The notes under the pieces were generated by a model that worked only from the letters and a program-made list of their open reading frames with translations, made no database searches and was not told the origin of the DNA. The translations under genes were made by a program, and so were the position numbers. Shown piece after piece: positions 1 to 8,946 of a stretch of DNA of 36,985 nt (position 1 is the stretch's first letter; the number at the start of each line of letters is the position of its first letter). Source of the stretch: an uncultured bacterium (GTDB lineage: Bacteria > Bacillota > Clostridia > Lachnospirales > Lachnospiraceae); NCBI GenBank assembly GCA_905214675.1, contig CAJMMS010000014.1, forward strand, positions 1 to 36,985, written 5' to 3'.

Positions 1-600
1 AGCCTGCTTCCTTGCAGGTAGGATTCTTCTGATCGCGGATTTCCGTATGCTGATGATCCGTTTTGCTCACTTTTTCCGTTTTTGTATTGCCGCAGATACT
101 GCATGTAAATGTTTTTTCACCTCCCTCTTTACAGGTTGCTTCTTTTGTGATCTCTCCCTGGTTCCAGCTATGATCTTCTGTTTTGGCAATCGCCTTACCG
201 GATGAAATTTTCTTTTTACAATCTGTGCAATAAGTATCTCCACTATAGCCTGCTTCCTTGCAGGTAGGATTCTTCTGATCGCGGATTTCCGTATGCTGAT
301 GGCCTGTTGCACGCATTTTTTCCATTTTTGTATTGCCGCAGATACTGCATGTAAGTTTTTTTTCACCTTCCTCTGTACAGGTCGGCTCTGTTGTGATCAC
401 TCCGGCATCCCAGCTATGATTCTCTGTTCGTGGAATTACATGGCCGGTGGAAACATTCACTTTGCAATCTTTACAATAGGTATCTCCACTATAGCCCTGA
501 TCCTTGCAGGTAGGCTCTTTTTTATTGCGGATTTCCGTGTGCAAATGGTCGGTTTTATTCACTTTTTCTGTTTTTGTATTGCCGCAGATCGTGCAGGTAA
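1..600 (-). repeat. Tandem 246-bp (82-aa) coding repeats in the CAP protein
   Basis: The segment starting agcctgcttccttgcaggta at position 1 recurs at 247 and, diverged, at 493, giving an exact 246-bp period (82 residues). Each unit encodes two Cys-pair sub-modules: YC-x2-C with a SGK/STG turn, and FTC-x2-CGNTKTEK, joined by a His-Ser-Trp segment. Copies 1 and 2 are nearly identical at DNA level, and copy 3 has drifted. The array continues beyond the left edge, so the copy number is unknown. Confidence 0.85.
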
Positions 601-1570
601 ATGTTTTTTCGCCTTCTTTTATGCAGTTCGGTTCTGTTGTGATCTCTCCCTGGTTCCAGCACTTGTCACATTCATGCACATTTATAGTTGGCAGATCTGT
701 TGCTGTCAGTCCGTACAGAGATGCCGTTAATGTCGTGGTTCCTTCTGCTACTCCCGAAATTTTCCTATTACTATAAGTGGCGATCGAAGGATCATCCACA
801 GAAATGTCCGGCATATCTGTCACAGTTCCACTTCTTCCAAAAGCAGTAACCTTAGTCGTAAAATTTACTTCTGCTGATTCTCCGGTTCGGAGAATATAGG
901 AAGTTTTGTCAAACGCTACTTCAAGACCCGTAACCTTGCTTTTCGGCACCGAAAGGCTCATGACCTGCTCACTGTCATTTGCCTTTGTTTCCGTGGTATT
1001 AACAGAAGTTCTGTCTGCAAATTCTTCTACCCAGTAATGACAGCCATCCAGGTAAACATGCCCTATTCCAACACAATTAAACTTAGGATTCAGCATACTC
1101 CTTCGATGCCCCTGTCCGTCATACAGCTCGCCATCTTCACGCCATGCCGCATTTGCTGCTTCTGCTGTATGCTGTCCCATTGCAATGTTCTCTCCGGCTG
1201 CACGATAAGTGATACCTTCTTCCGCATAAATACTGAACCAACTTTCACCGTTCGGTCTTTCATGATCAAACAATAATGCAAGTTCCGCTGCACGCTTCGT
1301 TGCAATTCTCTCCAGATCATAATCATACACAAGTTCATTCAGGTCACTATATACCGTTTTTGTTTCATTGTCTGGATTCCAATACCATGCATCAAATCTG
1401 TCCGTTCTCATCTCGTTGATCATGTCAAAGATTTTTCGTCCTTCCGTCTGACCATATTTTACCGGGATGTTGATCGAAATGCTTTCTGCTGCATTCGCCT
1501 TCCCCGGAATCACCATAAGAAAACTCATGCAAAAGAAAAATAACAGTAACTTTGCGGTTGCTTTTTTCAT
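1..1570 (-). CDS. Secreted CAP (SCP/PR1) domain protein with Cys-pair repeats, 3' end outside window
   Basis: The frame is open from the ATG at 1568-1570 to the window edge (523 codons, no stop). A good ribosome binding site (AGGAAAGGTGA) precedes the start. Residues 1-28 are a signal peptide (KK, hydrophobic core, ANA-A). Residues about 45-185 form a CAP domain with the usual landmarks: His103 in a DHERPNG segment, Glu127 in GENI, and His155 in GQGHRRSML. A beta-rich Ig-like segment follows (about 205-298). From residue 300 there are repeats with paired CxxC motifs, typical of Lachnospiraceae surface proteins (PTC..G....C..C then GNTKTEK). CAP proteins are secreted; bacterial members are mostly of unknown function. 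The repeats are probably a stalk or metal-stabilised adhesion module (inference). The gene lies 35 bp downstream of the ATPase gene and may be transcribed from within it. Confidence 0.85.
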   Translation of the reverse strand, partial: MKKATAKLLLFFFCMSFLMVIPGKANAAESISINIPVKYGQTEGRKIFDMINEMRTDRFDAWYWNPDNETKTVYSDLNELVYDYDLERIATKRAAELALLFDHERPNGESWFSIYAEEGITYRAAGENIAMGQHTAEAANAAWREDGELYDGQGHRRSMLNPKFNCVGIGHVYLDGCHYWVEEFADRTSVNTTETKANDSEQVMSLSVPKSKVTGLEVAFDKTSYILRTGESAEVNFTTKVTAFGRSGTVTDMPDISVDDPSIATYSNRKISGVAEGTTTLTASLYGLTATDLPTINVHECDKCWNQGEITTEPNCIKEGEKTFTCTICGNTKTEKVNKTDHLHTEIRNKKEPTCKDQGYSGDTYCKDCKVNVSTGHVIPRTENHSWDAGVITTEPTCTEEGEKKLTCSICGNTKMEKMRATGHQHTEIRDQKNPTCKEAGYSGDTYCTDCKKKISSGKAIAKTEDHSWNQGEITKEATCKEGGEKTFTCSICGNTKTEKVSKTDHQHTEIRDQKNPTCKEAG

Positions 1571-1605
1571 AGACTCACCTTTCCTTTCGTAAATAAAGAC
1601 TTTTT

Positions 1606-2823
1606 TCACTCTAAAAGCCAGTCGATTACATTCACAACTTTTATGCCATCATAATTTCCCAGTGAAAATCGCTCTAACGTTAAAACAATCTTCTCATAAT
1701 TGTCCCGTATACTCCGTAATGGTCTCATCTCTCTTTCAAATGTTTCTTCCGCAGTCATATCAGCAGTCACCTGATAATAGGTGAGCACACCTTCTTTCTG
1801 TGTTACAAAATCTACTTCTGCAGAACCAAATTTTCCAATATTGATTTTATAGCCCCTTCTCTTTAATTCAAGATAAACAATATTTTCCATCGTAAATCCA
1901 AGATCATAACGTTTCCTTGGAAGAATGTGATTTCTAAGTCCCATATCTACCATGTAAAGTTTATTATTGACCTTTAAAAGTTGTTTTCCAACAATATCAA
2001 ACCTCTCCACCGAATAGAAAATGAAGGACTCCGTCAGAGCTTCCACATAATCGCTGACTGTATTCTGTGAAACTTTTCTTCCGGACGAAATCAGATAATT
2101 TGTTATACTTTTCATAGATACCGGACTTCCGATCACGCTTGACAGATATCGTGCAATTGTCTTCAGTAATGCAATATCTGTAATTTTTCGTTTTCCGCTG
2201 TCTTTTTCTTTTCTTGTCTGCCGCTCCTCAATATCTTTCACAATAACCGTATTGTAGATTCCTTCCAGATACTGGTCTACTTTCTGATCTGTACGGTTCA
2301 TCACAGCAACATAGGGAAGTCCTCCCGTTTTCATAAATTCTGCAAAAGCTTCCTCTCTTTGCATTCCCGTTACCGTGATGTATTCTCGAAAGGAAAGTGG
2401 CAACATTGATATTTCCACATACCGCCCTGACAAAAGTGTCGCAAGTTCACTCGACAACATATATGCGTTCGATCCTGTGATATAAACATCCACATAATCT
2501 TTGATATAAAGACTGTCAACCACCTTCTCAAACGAGGGAACATTCTGAACTTCGTCCAAAAAAATATAGGTCATCTTATCGGTACATAATCGTTCTTTAA
2601 TGTAGCGATACAATTCCATATAATCTTTCAATGGCTCATAATCCAGATCTTCAAAATTGACAGAAATAATCTGTTCTGGTGTGACACCTTCTGCTAAAAG
2701 TCTCTGCTGATACTGTTCCAGAAGTACCGACTTTCCGCAACGCCTGATGCCAGTCACAACCTTGATCTGCTGTTCGTCTTTCCATGCCCAAAGCTGATCA
2801 AGGTATTCTTTTCTCTCAACCAT
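1606..2823 (-). CDS. AAA-type ATPase with DUF4143 C-terminal domain
   Basis: A 405-residue protein of the AAA_14/DUF4143 family, common and often multicopy in gut anaerobes. Walker A is GIRRCGKS (residues 25-32, Lys31). Walker B is YIFLDE (Asp90, Glu91), and a sensor-like strand YITGSN follows. The C-terminal part (about 205-400) has DUF4143 features, including a nuclease-like AEVDFV strand. The family is cytoplasmic and binds ATP; its biological role is not established and links to DNA or stress are speculative. The start is fixed by AAAGGAGG nine bases before the ATG. It has its own extended -10 promoter and lies downstream of a terminator, so it begins a new transcription unit that may continue into the CAP gene. 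Confidence 0.9.
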   Translation of the reverse strand: MVERKEYLDQLWAWKDEQQIKVVTGIRRCGKSVLLEQYQQRLLAEGVTPEQIISVNFEDLDYEPLKDYMELYRYIKERLCTDKMTYIFLDEVQNVPSFEKVVDSLYIKDYVDVYITGSNAYMLSSELATLLSGRYVEISMLPLSFREYITVTGMQREEAFAEFMKTGGLPYVAVMNRTDQKVDQYLEGIYNTVIVKDIEERQTRKEKDSGKRKITDIALLKTIARYLSSVIGSPVSMKSITNYLISSGRKVSQNTVSDYVEALTESFIFYSVERFDIVGKQLLKVNNKLYMVDMGLRNHILPRKRYDLGFTMENIVYLELKRRGYKINIGKFGSAEVDFVTQKEGVLTYYQVTADMTAEETFEREMRPLRSIRDNYEKIVLTLERFSLGNYDGIKVVNVIDWLLE

Positions 2824-2845
2824 ACGCGTGCTCCTCCTTTTTCCC

Positions 2846-2874
2846 AGTATAACATACTATATGCAGAATTTAAA
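2846..2874 (-). promoter_or_regulatory. Extended -10 promoter for the DUF4143 ATPase gene
   Basis: On the minus strand a -10 box TATACT (2846-2851) is preceded by TG plus one base (extended -10). A weak -35 TTTAAA (2869-2874) sits 17 bp upstream. It lies 22 bp from the start codon, giving a very short leader with an AAAGGAGG site. Confidence 0.55.
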
Positions 2875-2934
2875 ATTATTTTTCCATTTCAGAAAGTTTT
2901 ATTTCAATATCTTTTGTTTTTTCCAGAATTATTT

Positions 2935-2973
2935 AAATAGCCTTTTCTCCAAATTACCGAGAAAAGGCTATTT
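2935..2973 (-). terminator. Intrinsic terminator after the DUF3298-like gene
   Basis: A perfect 15-bp inverted repeat, AAATAGCCTTTTCTC and GAGAAAAGGCTATTT, encloses a 9-nt loop. It lies 39 bp downstream of the stop of the 3013-3711 gene. The T tract is short on both strands (ATTTAAAT on minus, TTTT on plus), so it may be only moderately efficient. Confidence 0.75.
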
Positions 2974-3012
2974 TGTCAACTGTTTTTATTTCATCCGCTG
3001 CGTAAATTTATT

Positions 3013-3711
3013 TTACTTTAACTTTCCTTTTAATTTAATGGAACTGCGTCCATTTCCACCCATTGGCTGATACGGTCCGAAGCAAACCACTACTTTCTTT
3101 CCCGGTTTGATATAAAACTGAAAGTCCGAACAATCTTTTCGCATAATCGGTTCATATCCTGCACTTGCAATTTTCTTTGCATAAGTACTGGCAATCTTCT
3201 GTTTTATCTCATAGTCACTTCCGGAGAGAACATCCTGAATCTCCATTTTCTTTCCATCTTTCAGTCGATAAGTCAGACCATATTCCCAGCCATTATGAAC
3301 GCCGCCTGCCATCCAGTCACCAGTAAACTTAAAACAAATATATCCATTTTGATTATAAGTCACTTTACATTTATGTATACAATAATATTCCCCTTCATCT
3401 GCTGCATATGGCGAATCCTTTAAATATTGAAATAATCTCTTTTTACTTGCAAGCGTTGCCTTATAATCTTTTTTTAATGATCTATTTATCTTTTTCACTG
3501 CCGCACTTTTTCCTTTTAACTGTGGAAGCTGATAAAGATAAGTTCCTGTGAGCTTATTATTTTTCCTTGTTTCTTTTTTGTTGATAATTTTGTAAGATGC
3601 TTTCTTTGCTGCTGATACGGTCGTATGCCCGGTTGGATTAGCGAAAGCTACTGCCATCGCCAGCAGACAGAATAAAAATAAATGTCTGAACATATGTGTT
3701 TTCTTTTTCAT
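3013..3711 (-). CDS. Secreted DUF3298-like (RsiV C-terminal-like) protein, copy 1
   Basis: 232 residues with a signal peptide (about 1-34, ending VSA-A). The C-terminal half resembles the DUF3298 domain of RsiV/PdaC-type proteins: a GGVHNGWEYGLTYRL segment, a LKDGKKMEIQDVL segment, and a terminal beta strand KKVVVCFGPYQPMGGNG. In RsiV this fold binds lysozyme outside the cell. Here there is no anti-sigma N-terminal segment or membrane anchor, so it would be a free secreted binding protein (inference). The start has an AAGGA site 11 nt upstream. It is the last gene of the 10317-3013 run and is followed by a terminator. A paralog of exactly the same length lies at 8227-8925, on the other side of the lectin gene. 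Confidence 0.8.
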   Translation of the reverse strand: MKKKTHMFRHLFLFCLLAMAVAFANPTGHTTVSAAKKASYKIINKKETRKNNKLTGTYLYQLPQLKGKSAAVKKINRSLKKDYKATLASKKRLFQYLKDSPYAADEGEYYCIHKCKVTYNQNGYICFKFTGDWMAGGVHNGWEYGLTYRLKDGKKMEIQDVLSGSDYEIKQKIASTYAKKIASAGYEPIMRKDCSDFQFYIKPGKKVVVCFGPYQPMGGNGRSSIKLKGKLK

Positions 3712-3799
3712 ATATAGTCCATTCCTTTCATATTTTTAATAGTACTCTGTTAAATTCTTTTGTGTTTTTAACAATATCTACGATATAATTCCCTAATTT

Positions 3800-6700
3800 T
3801 CATTTGATCTTCCGTGTCTTTTTCTTTGTTTTATATCCTGCTTTTGAAACAGTCACTTTGATTCTCGTCTTTTTTGGTATCTTTTTTGTCAACCTGACTG
3901 TTATTTTTCCTTTCTTATTTTTATTTGCAGAGATAGTGACTGTCCTGACCTTTTTGCCCCCTTTCTTAAATAGCTTTTTATTAAGTTGAATTTTCACTTT
4001 GGCTCTTTTAATTGTTGTAATTTGAATTTTTTTACTACCTTTCTTCGCATTTATCTGCAATTTGGATATCGTCTTTTTTATGCTTTCCTGCTTTTCTATG
4101 TTTTCTGGCTTTTCTACGTTTTTCACCGTAACTTCAAATTCAACATTTTTACCTCCATATGATACAGTACACAGGTATCTTCCCACCTTTGTCATATCAA
4201 TACTCGCACTGTCAATCTTGGCTTTGTTCGTCACGTCTTCCGTTGTTCCATCTGTAAAAAGCGCTATAACTTTTAAATCTCTTATATCGAAAGTATCCCC
4301 CACGATATACTCCTTCTTTTCTTTATAAGCCTTCAGATCATAAATTTCTTTTTTGTTTTCCCTTGTGAACACCGTTTTATCAAGTACAACAAAATCTATA
4401 TTATTTGCTACAGATTCTTCATCGCTTCGCTCCTCTGCCACAAAGTAATACACCTGTTTCTCGTCATATGGAACATTAACGATTATCTGCCTACTTTCTA
4501 ACGGTTCCAGTTTATCAATTTTTTCCGTTTTTACCAATTCTCCTTGCGGTGAATCTTTATAGATTGAAAGGCTGATCAGCTCTTCTGTTTGACAGCCATT
4601 ATTTGTAATTGATGTATAAATATATTCTTCTCCATCTGCCGATTCTCCCCACCCTGTATTTTCCAGACCGATATCTGAATAGGTGAGATAAATATCTTTC
4701 TTTTTATCAGAAAAATCTTGTTCCACATCGTCCGATTTTCTTACTTCAAACGATAATTTTTTTCCAATTTGATTGACCTTTACCACATATGGATACCTAA
4801 CTTCCTGTTCTGTACCCGAAAGCAATACATCGTCCGATTCTATACTGTCAATTACAGTTCCTTCTTCGTTTACAACATCTACTATAAATTTTCCAGCTTT
4901 TTCTCCACAGTTTTTTAATTTTAAACTTATTTCAACAGTAGATTGCGGTGCAATTTTCTCATTCTCCATATCTACTTCTTCTAACACCACATTACAATAA
5001 GGTTCTATATGAAGTTGTAGCAAATCAGCCGTTCCATAAGGTTCATCATCATCGTTTTCACCTACAAGCTGGCTTTCCATAAAGATTTCCAAACTGTCCC
5101 CTTCCCAGACAGCACTATAAGAATTGATATATTTTCCATTATCCGTAAGCGCAACTGGCTCTCCCCATGCACTGGATGCATTTTCTTCAAAAATTCCATA
5201 TAGCTCTTTTTTTATTCCATCAGAGGCTGTATATAAAATAACTCTCTTATCCCCATTATCTATAATTTGATAATCGTCTGTTTTTACAACATTTTTTTCA
5301 GTGATTTTTTTGCTATTGCTATCAAAGGCATTTTCACGATACATCAGCGTTCCATCCTGATACCAGTATAAGCTGTTCTCGCAAATGACAGGTGCAGATC
5401 CACCTCTTGCACTCACTATTTCTTCAGCATTTATATAAATTTTGGAATCACGTGCCTGTAAATCATTACCTTGATCTTCACAATAAGTAACTGCCAGTTC
5501 TCCATCAATATATCCTGCCGAAAAGCTGCTGATCGAATTCAATCCCTGATATATTGCTTTTGGTTCACTCCAATTATGCCCATCAAACTCACTGCTATAG
5601 ATAATGTTGTTTTGATTTAAACCAAACCAGTCATTTTCATTATTATCCAACCATACAACCGCTATTTTTTCTGCTTCTCCACAAATCTTAGGCATCATAT
5701 GCAGCCCTTTAACACCCTTACTTATATCGTATACCTCAAATGTCTGTTGTGTTTTATCAAAAGCCGCTACTGTAATTCCCATATCCTCTGAAACCGTATT
5801 TAGCGTATCTGTTTCTGCAAATTCTCTTTTTGCATTTTGCCATACTATATAGGCAATATCATTTTGAACCAGTACTTGTGGTTCAAAATCCGGTGTTCCG
5901 TCTTGCGCAATAATAGCCGGCTCCGACCATTGACTTCCATCATAATAAGAATAGTATAGGCATAAATCATTGATAAGTGCATTGTTTGCATCAATCCATA
6001 CTGCCAATTTTGTTCCGTCCCCAAAGCGTGAAACCTGTGGTTTTGCTTCTCGATAAACATTACTTAAAAAAGTTGTTTCCTGCTTAAGAGATTTACTTTT
6101 TCTATTCTCTGTCTTTGAAGTATTTGCCATAAAATAAGACTTATCATCGAGATAGCTTATATCTTGCAGAACATAATTATCTACATCATAATAATCAAAA
6201 CCTTTTTTCATTTTTGATGAATAATTTTTTGTTGATGCCTTGGGATATTCTACAAACCAATCTTTGATAGATGGAAAATCATACTTGTATTCAAATATTC
6301 CAAGTTTCGCCTTAAAATATGCATTGACCGATGTTGTCATACTAAAATATGGATCAGCTTTTATTTGAACATATGGTTTAAATGCCAATGTTCCGCCACC
6401 ACCAATCGTTGCAACTTTATTGAGTCCAACTCCTGCACCAACACTTCCGGAAATTGTTACATCTGCTTCGCCAAAAGGTGTCAGATTTTTCTCCTGTTGT
6501 ACAGCAACATGAAGTCTTGCTTCTGCCTCACCTTTTATTTGTGCTTCCCAGTAACATGGAACCGGACCAATCGCAAACTGTCCTGACCAATCACTTGAAA
6601 CGGAAGGATTAAAAATCACCTTTCCACCAGAAATTTCTAATTTGTTATCCTTTGTTATATATCCTTCTACATAACCCAGAATTGTAAAATCTGCGGAGAA

Positions 6701-8188
6701 TCCAAAAGATCCCTGTGGATATTTCATTGCCGTTCCATATGTAGATTTTATATTTTTCAACTTTTTAAGTGTTTTCTTTGTATCTTGCAAAGAAACTGCA
6801 TCTTTAATATTATCAAATAAATTTTTTGTTTCACGCTTCAACACGTGTGCCTTGCTCTTTGTCTGAGAGTTGGATGCATATTTATCAGATTTCGTATAGC
6901 TCAGCACATCAATGCCTATCGTGGCATAAACTTTATTCTCCTCTACAACTACCGAAATTGGCAGAAACGCATCGGTAAGCTTCACACCAATATCTTTTCC
7001 TCCCACAAAAGGTATTTCTTCTGGCAATGTCAGTCCTATTTTACTTTCCCATGAAAATTTTAACCCTTCCAGACAATCTGGAACATTATTTTCCGCTACA
7101 AATCTAAGTTCTCTTATAGTAACATTTCCCTGCATATCTGTAGCATGTAAATATATACTTTGTGTCACATCAAAACGATCTTTTATTACCAGTTGTAAAC
7201 TATCCCCTGAAAATTTTTGTCTTATTCCTTTTTGAACAAGTTCTACCGTTCCAGGCTGATTATTTCCCCAGTCAATTTCCGCTTCTAAAATTTTCTGCTC
7301 TGTCTCCGTAGGACTGATCTCATATTCCTCATTCATTACATCAACATCATCAATCCAGACCGCATTTATCACTGGTTTTGTTGAAGTTTGTTGTAAATAT
7401 ACTTTTTGCGATTTTTCCAGTCGTTCTTTCGAAATCGTCCTCGTAGAATATCCATTTTTTGAAAACACTGCACTTTTGTAATCTGTACTTTGAAACGCAA
7501 TATTGCCTTCTTTTTCACTTATATAGCTCTTTCCATCAATTTGAACTTCCGTTCCCTCTGACAGACCATATTCTATGGCTTCATCCGTTTGTTTTTGTTT
7601 ATTTTCATATATTACAATATTGACTGTTTTTACAAATTGTGTATTAGAATTTGAATCCTCCCATTCACAGATAAAATTTCTGCCGCCATTAACTGTACTT
7701 CCACCAAAATTTCCATCATTCCATTTTCCTGTCGTGTATTTCCAGTAAAACATTGCATAATCTTCCTGCGATGTTTCAGCATTCGGTTCTCCATTTGACC
7801 AATTTGTATAATTTACTGTTTCACCAGTAACCCACTTCCATATTCCCTCCGTTTCCTGATCAGTAAAGCCAAAATAAGCAGACCGAACTCCTTGCGAAAC
7901 AATATAATCATAAATAAAATCATTTTCCTCTTGTGTTGTAATGGTTGCTAAATGACCACCCATTTGCTCACAGTAAGCTTCTGCTTCTCGAAAAGCATCT
8001 TCCCCATACAAGTTTGTTCCTATAGCATCTTCATAAACTTTATAATAATTTCCACTATACTCTACTGCATCAGATGGAATGCTCATACTGCCTTTACTTT
8101 CTGCTGCAACATCCGTTGCTCCCACTAATGTAGATATAATCATTCCAGCTACTATAGTGATCAGCAAATTTCCCTTTCTTTTCATCAT
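3800..8188 (-). CDS. Giant secreted C-type-lectin / Big_3 surface protein
   Basis: 1462 residues. The start ATGATG is preceded by AGGAGAA. Residues 1-30 are a signal peptide. Residues about 40-176 are a C-type lectin domain: SAYFGFTD, WKWVTG, NWSNGEPN, a KWND tetrad and a closing FICEWE. Next come beta-rich segments, a glycine-rich amphipathic region (about 500-660), and a region with BNR/propeller-like repeats (about 700-1030, YYSYYDGSQWSEP and SSEFDGHNWSEP). A CARDB-like pair of Ig folds follows (about 1060-1250), then a Big_3-type domain (about 1283-1365, YIVGDTFDIRDLKV and FTDGTTEDVTN). The last 90 residues are extremely Lys-rich. No LPXTG is present, so the basic tail may hold it to anionic wall polymers (inference). 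The likely role is adhesin or host-glycan binding. It sits between two DUF3298-like paralogs. Confidence 0.85.
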   Translation of the reverse strand: MMKRKGNLLITIVAGMIISTLVGATDVAAESKGSMSIPSDAVEYSGNYYKVYEDAIGTNLYGEDAFREAEAYCEQMGGHLATITTQEENDFIYDYIVSQGVRSAYFGFTDQETEGIWKWVTGETVNYTNWSNGEPNAETSQEDYAMFYWKYTTGKWNDGNFGGSTVNGGRNFICEWEDSNSNTQFVKTVNIVIYENKQKQTDEAIEYGLSEGTEVQIDGKSYISEKEGNIAFQSTDYKSAVFSKNGYSTRTISKERLEKSQKVYLQQTSTKPVINAVWIDDVDVMNEEYEISPTETEQKILEAEIDWGNNQPGTVELVQKGIRQKFSGDSLQLVIKDRFDVTQSIYLHATDMQGNVTIRELRFVAENNVPDCLEGLKFSWESKIGLTLPEEIPFVGGKDIGVKLTDAFLPISVVVEENKVYATIGIDVLSYTKSDKYASNSQTKSKAHVLKRETKNLFDNIKDAVSLQDTKKTLKKLKNIKSTYGTAMKYPQGSFGFSADFTILGYVEGYITKDNKLEISGGKVIFNPSVSSDWSGQFAIGPVPCYWEAQIKGEAEARLHVAVQQEKNLTPFGEADVTISGSVGAGVGLNKVATIGGGGTLAFKPYVQIKADPYFSMTTSVNAYFKAKLGIFEYKYDFPSIKDWFVEYPKASTKNYSSKMKKGFDYYDVDNYVLQDISYLDDKSYFMANTSKTENRKSKSLKQETTFLSNVYREAKPQVSRFGDGTKLAVWIDANNALINDLCLYYSYYDGSQWSEPAIIAQDGTPDFEPQVLVQNDIAYIVWQNAKREFAETDTLNTVSEDMGITVAAFDKTQQTFEVYDISKGVKGLHMMPKICGEAEKIAVVWLDNNENDWFGLNQNNIIYSSEFDGHNWSEPKAIYQGLNSISSFSAGYIDGELAVTYCEDQGNDLQARDSKIYINAEEIVSARGGSAPVICENSLYWYQDGTLMYRENAFDSNSKKITEKNVVKTDDYQIIDNGDKRVILYTASDGIKKELYGIFEENASSAWGEPVALTDNGKYINSYSAVWEGDSLEIFMESQLVGENDDDEPYGTADLLQLHIEPYCNVVLEEVDMENEKIAPQSTVEISLKLKNCGEKAGKFIVDVVNEEGTVIDSIESDDVLLSGTEQEVRYPYVVKVNQIGKKLSFEVRKSDDVEQDFSDKKKDIYLTYSDIGLENTGWGESADGEEYIYTSITNNGCQTEELISLSIYKDSPQGELVKTEKIDKLEPLESRQIIVNVPYDEKQVYYFVAEERSDEESVANNIDFVVLDKTVFTRENKKEIYDLKAYKEKKEYIVGDTFDIRDLKVIALFTDGTTEDVTNKAKIDSASIDMTKVGRYLCTVSYGGKNVEFEVTVKNVEKPENIEKQESIKKTISKLQINAKKGSKKIQITTIKRAKVKIQLNKKLFKKGGKKVRTVTISANKNKKGKITVRLTKKIPKKTRIKVTVSKAGYKTKKKTRKIK

Positions 8189-8226
8189 TATTCTTCTCCT
8201 ATTTTCCCCAAGAAATATACTCTGTT

Positions 8227-8925
8227 TTATTTCAACTTTCCTTTCAATTCAATAGATGTATGACCATTTCCGCCCATTGGCTGGTATGGTCCGAAGCAAA
8301 CCACTACTTTCTTTCCCGGTTTGATATAAAACTGAAAGTCCGAACAATCCTGTCTCATGATTGGTTTATATCCTGCACTGCTGATTTTCTTTGCATAAGT
8401 ACTGGCAATTTTCTTTTTTATTTTGTAATCACTTCCTGAAAGAACATCCTGGATCTCCATTTTCTTTCCGTCTTTCAGTCGATAGGTCAGACCATATTCA
8501 CAACCATTATAAACTCCACCCGCATACCATTCACTGGTAAATTTAAAACAAATGTATCCGTTCTGATTATAAGTAACTTTACATTTATAGGTATCAAAAT
8601 AGTCATCTTTATATTTCGATTTATACGAACCACTTAAATATCCAAATAATTGTTCCTTACTCTCAAGTGTTGCTTTATAATCTTCTTCTAAGGATTCATT
8701 TATTTTTCTCACAGCCGCACTTTTTCCTTTTAACTGTGGAAGCTGATACAGATACTTTGCTTTTCTGTTATTCTTCTTTCTCGTTTCTTTTTTGTTGATA
8801 ATTTTGTAAGATGCTTTCTTTGCTGCTGATACGGTCGTATGCCCGGTTGGATTACCGAAAGCTACTGCCAGTGCCAGCAGACAGAATAAAAATAAATGTT
8901 TAAAAATATATGTGTGTGTTTTCAT
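8227..8925 (-). CDS. Secreted DUF3298-like protein, copy 2
   Basis: A paralog of the 3013-3711 gene. An upstream in-frame ATG exists at 8934, but it is fused directly to the AAGGA site. Starting at 8925 gives 232 residues, exactly the paralog's length, with the same AAGGAATG leader spacing, so 8925 is preferred. It has a signal peptide ending VSA-A, then the same order of elements: YLYQLPQLKGKSAA, GGVYNGCEYGLTYRL, LKDGKKMEIQDVL, and a terminal GPYQPMGGNG. The proteins differ mainly in the central stretch (residues about 75-110) and are nearly identical elsewhere; 62 bp at 8288-8349 match 3074-3135 perfectly. It follows the Big2-DUF6273 gene by about 20 bp and precedes the lectin gene by 38 bp, suggesting one operon. 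Function is inferred only from the RsiV-like fold. Confidence 0.8.
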   Translation of the reverse strand: MKTHTYIFKHLFLFCLLALAVAFGNPTGHTTVSAAKKASYKIINKKETRKKNNRKAKYLYQLPQLKGKSAAVRKINESLEEDYKATLESKEQLFGYLSGSYKSKYKDDYFDTYKCKVTYNQNGYICFKFTSEWYAGGVYNGCEYGLTYRLKDGKKMEIQDVLSGSDYKIKKKIASTYAKKISSAGYKPIMRQDCSDFQFYIKPGKKVVVCFGPYQPMGGNGHTSIELKGKLK

Positions 8926-8946
8926 GAAGTTCATTCCTTTCTCTTA

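Noticed and set aside
1..600. CRISPR-like regular repeats
   Set aside because: The 246-bp period is in frame, coding and lacks unique spacers; it is a protein repeat.
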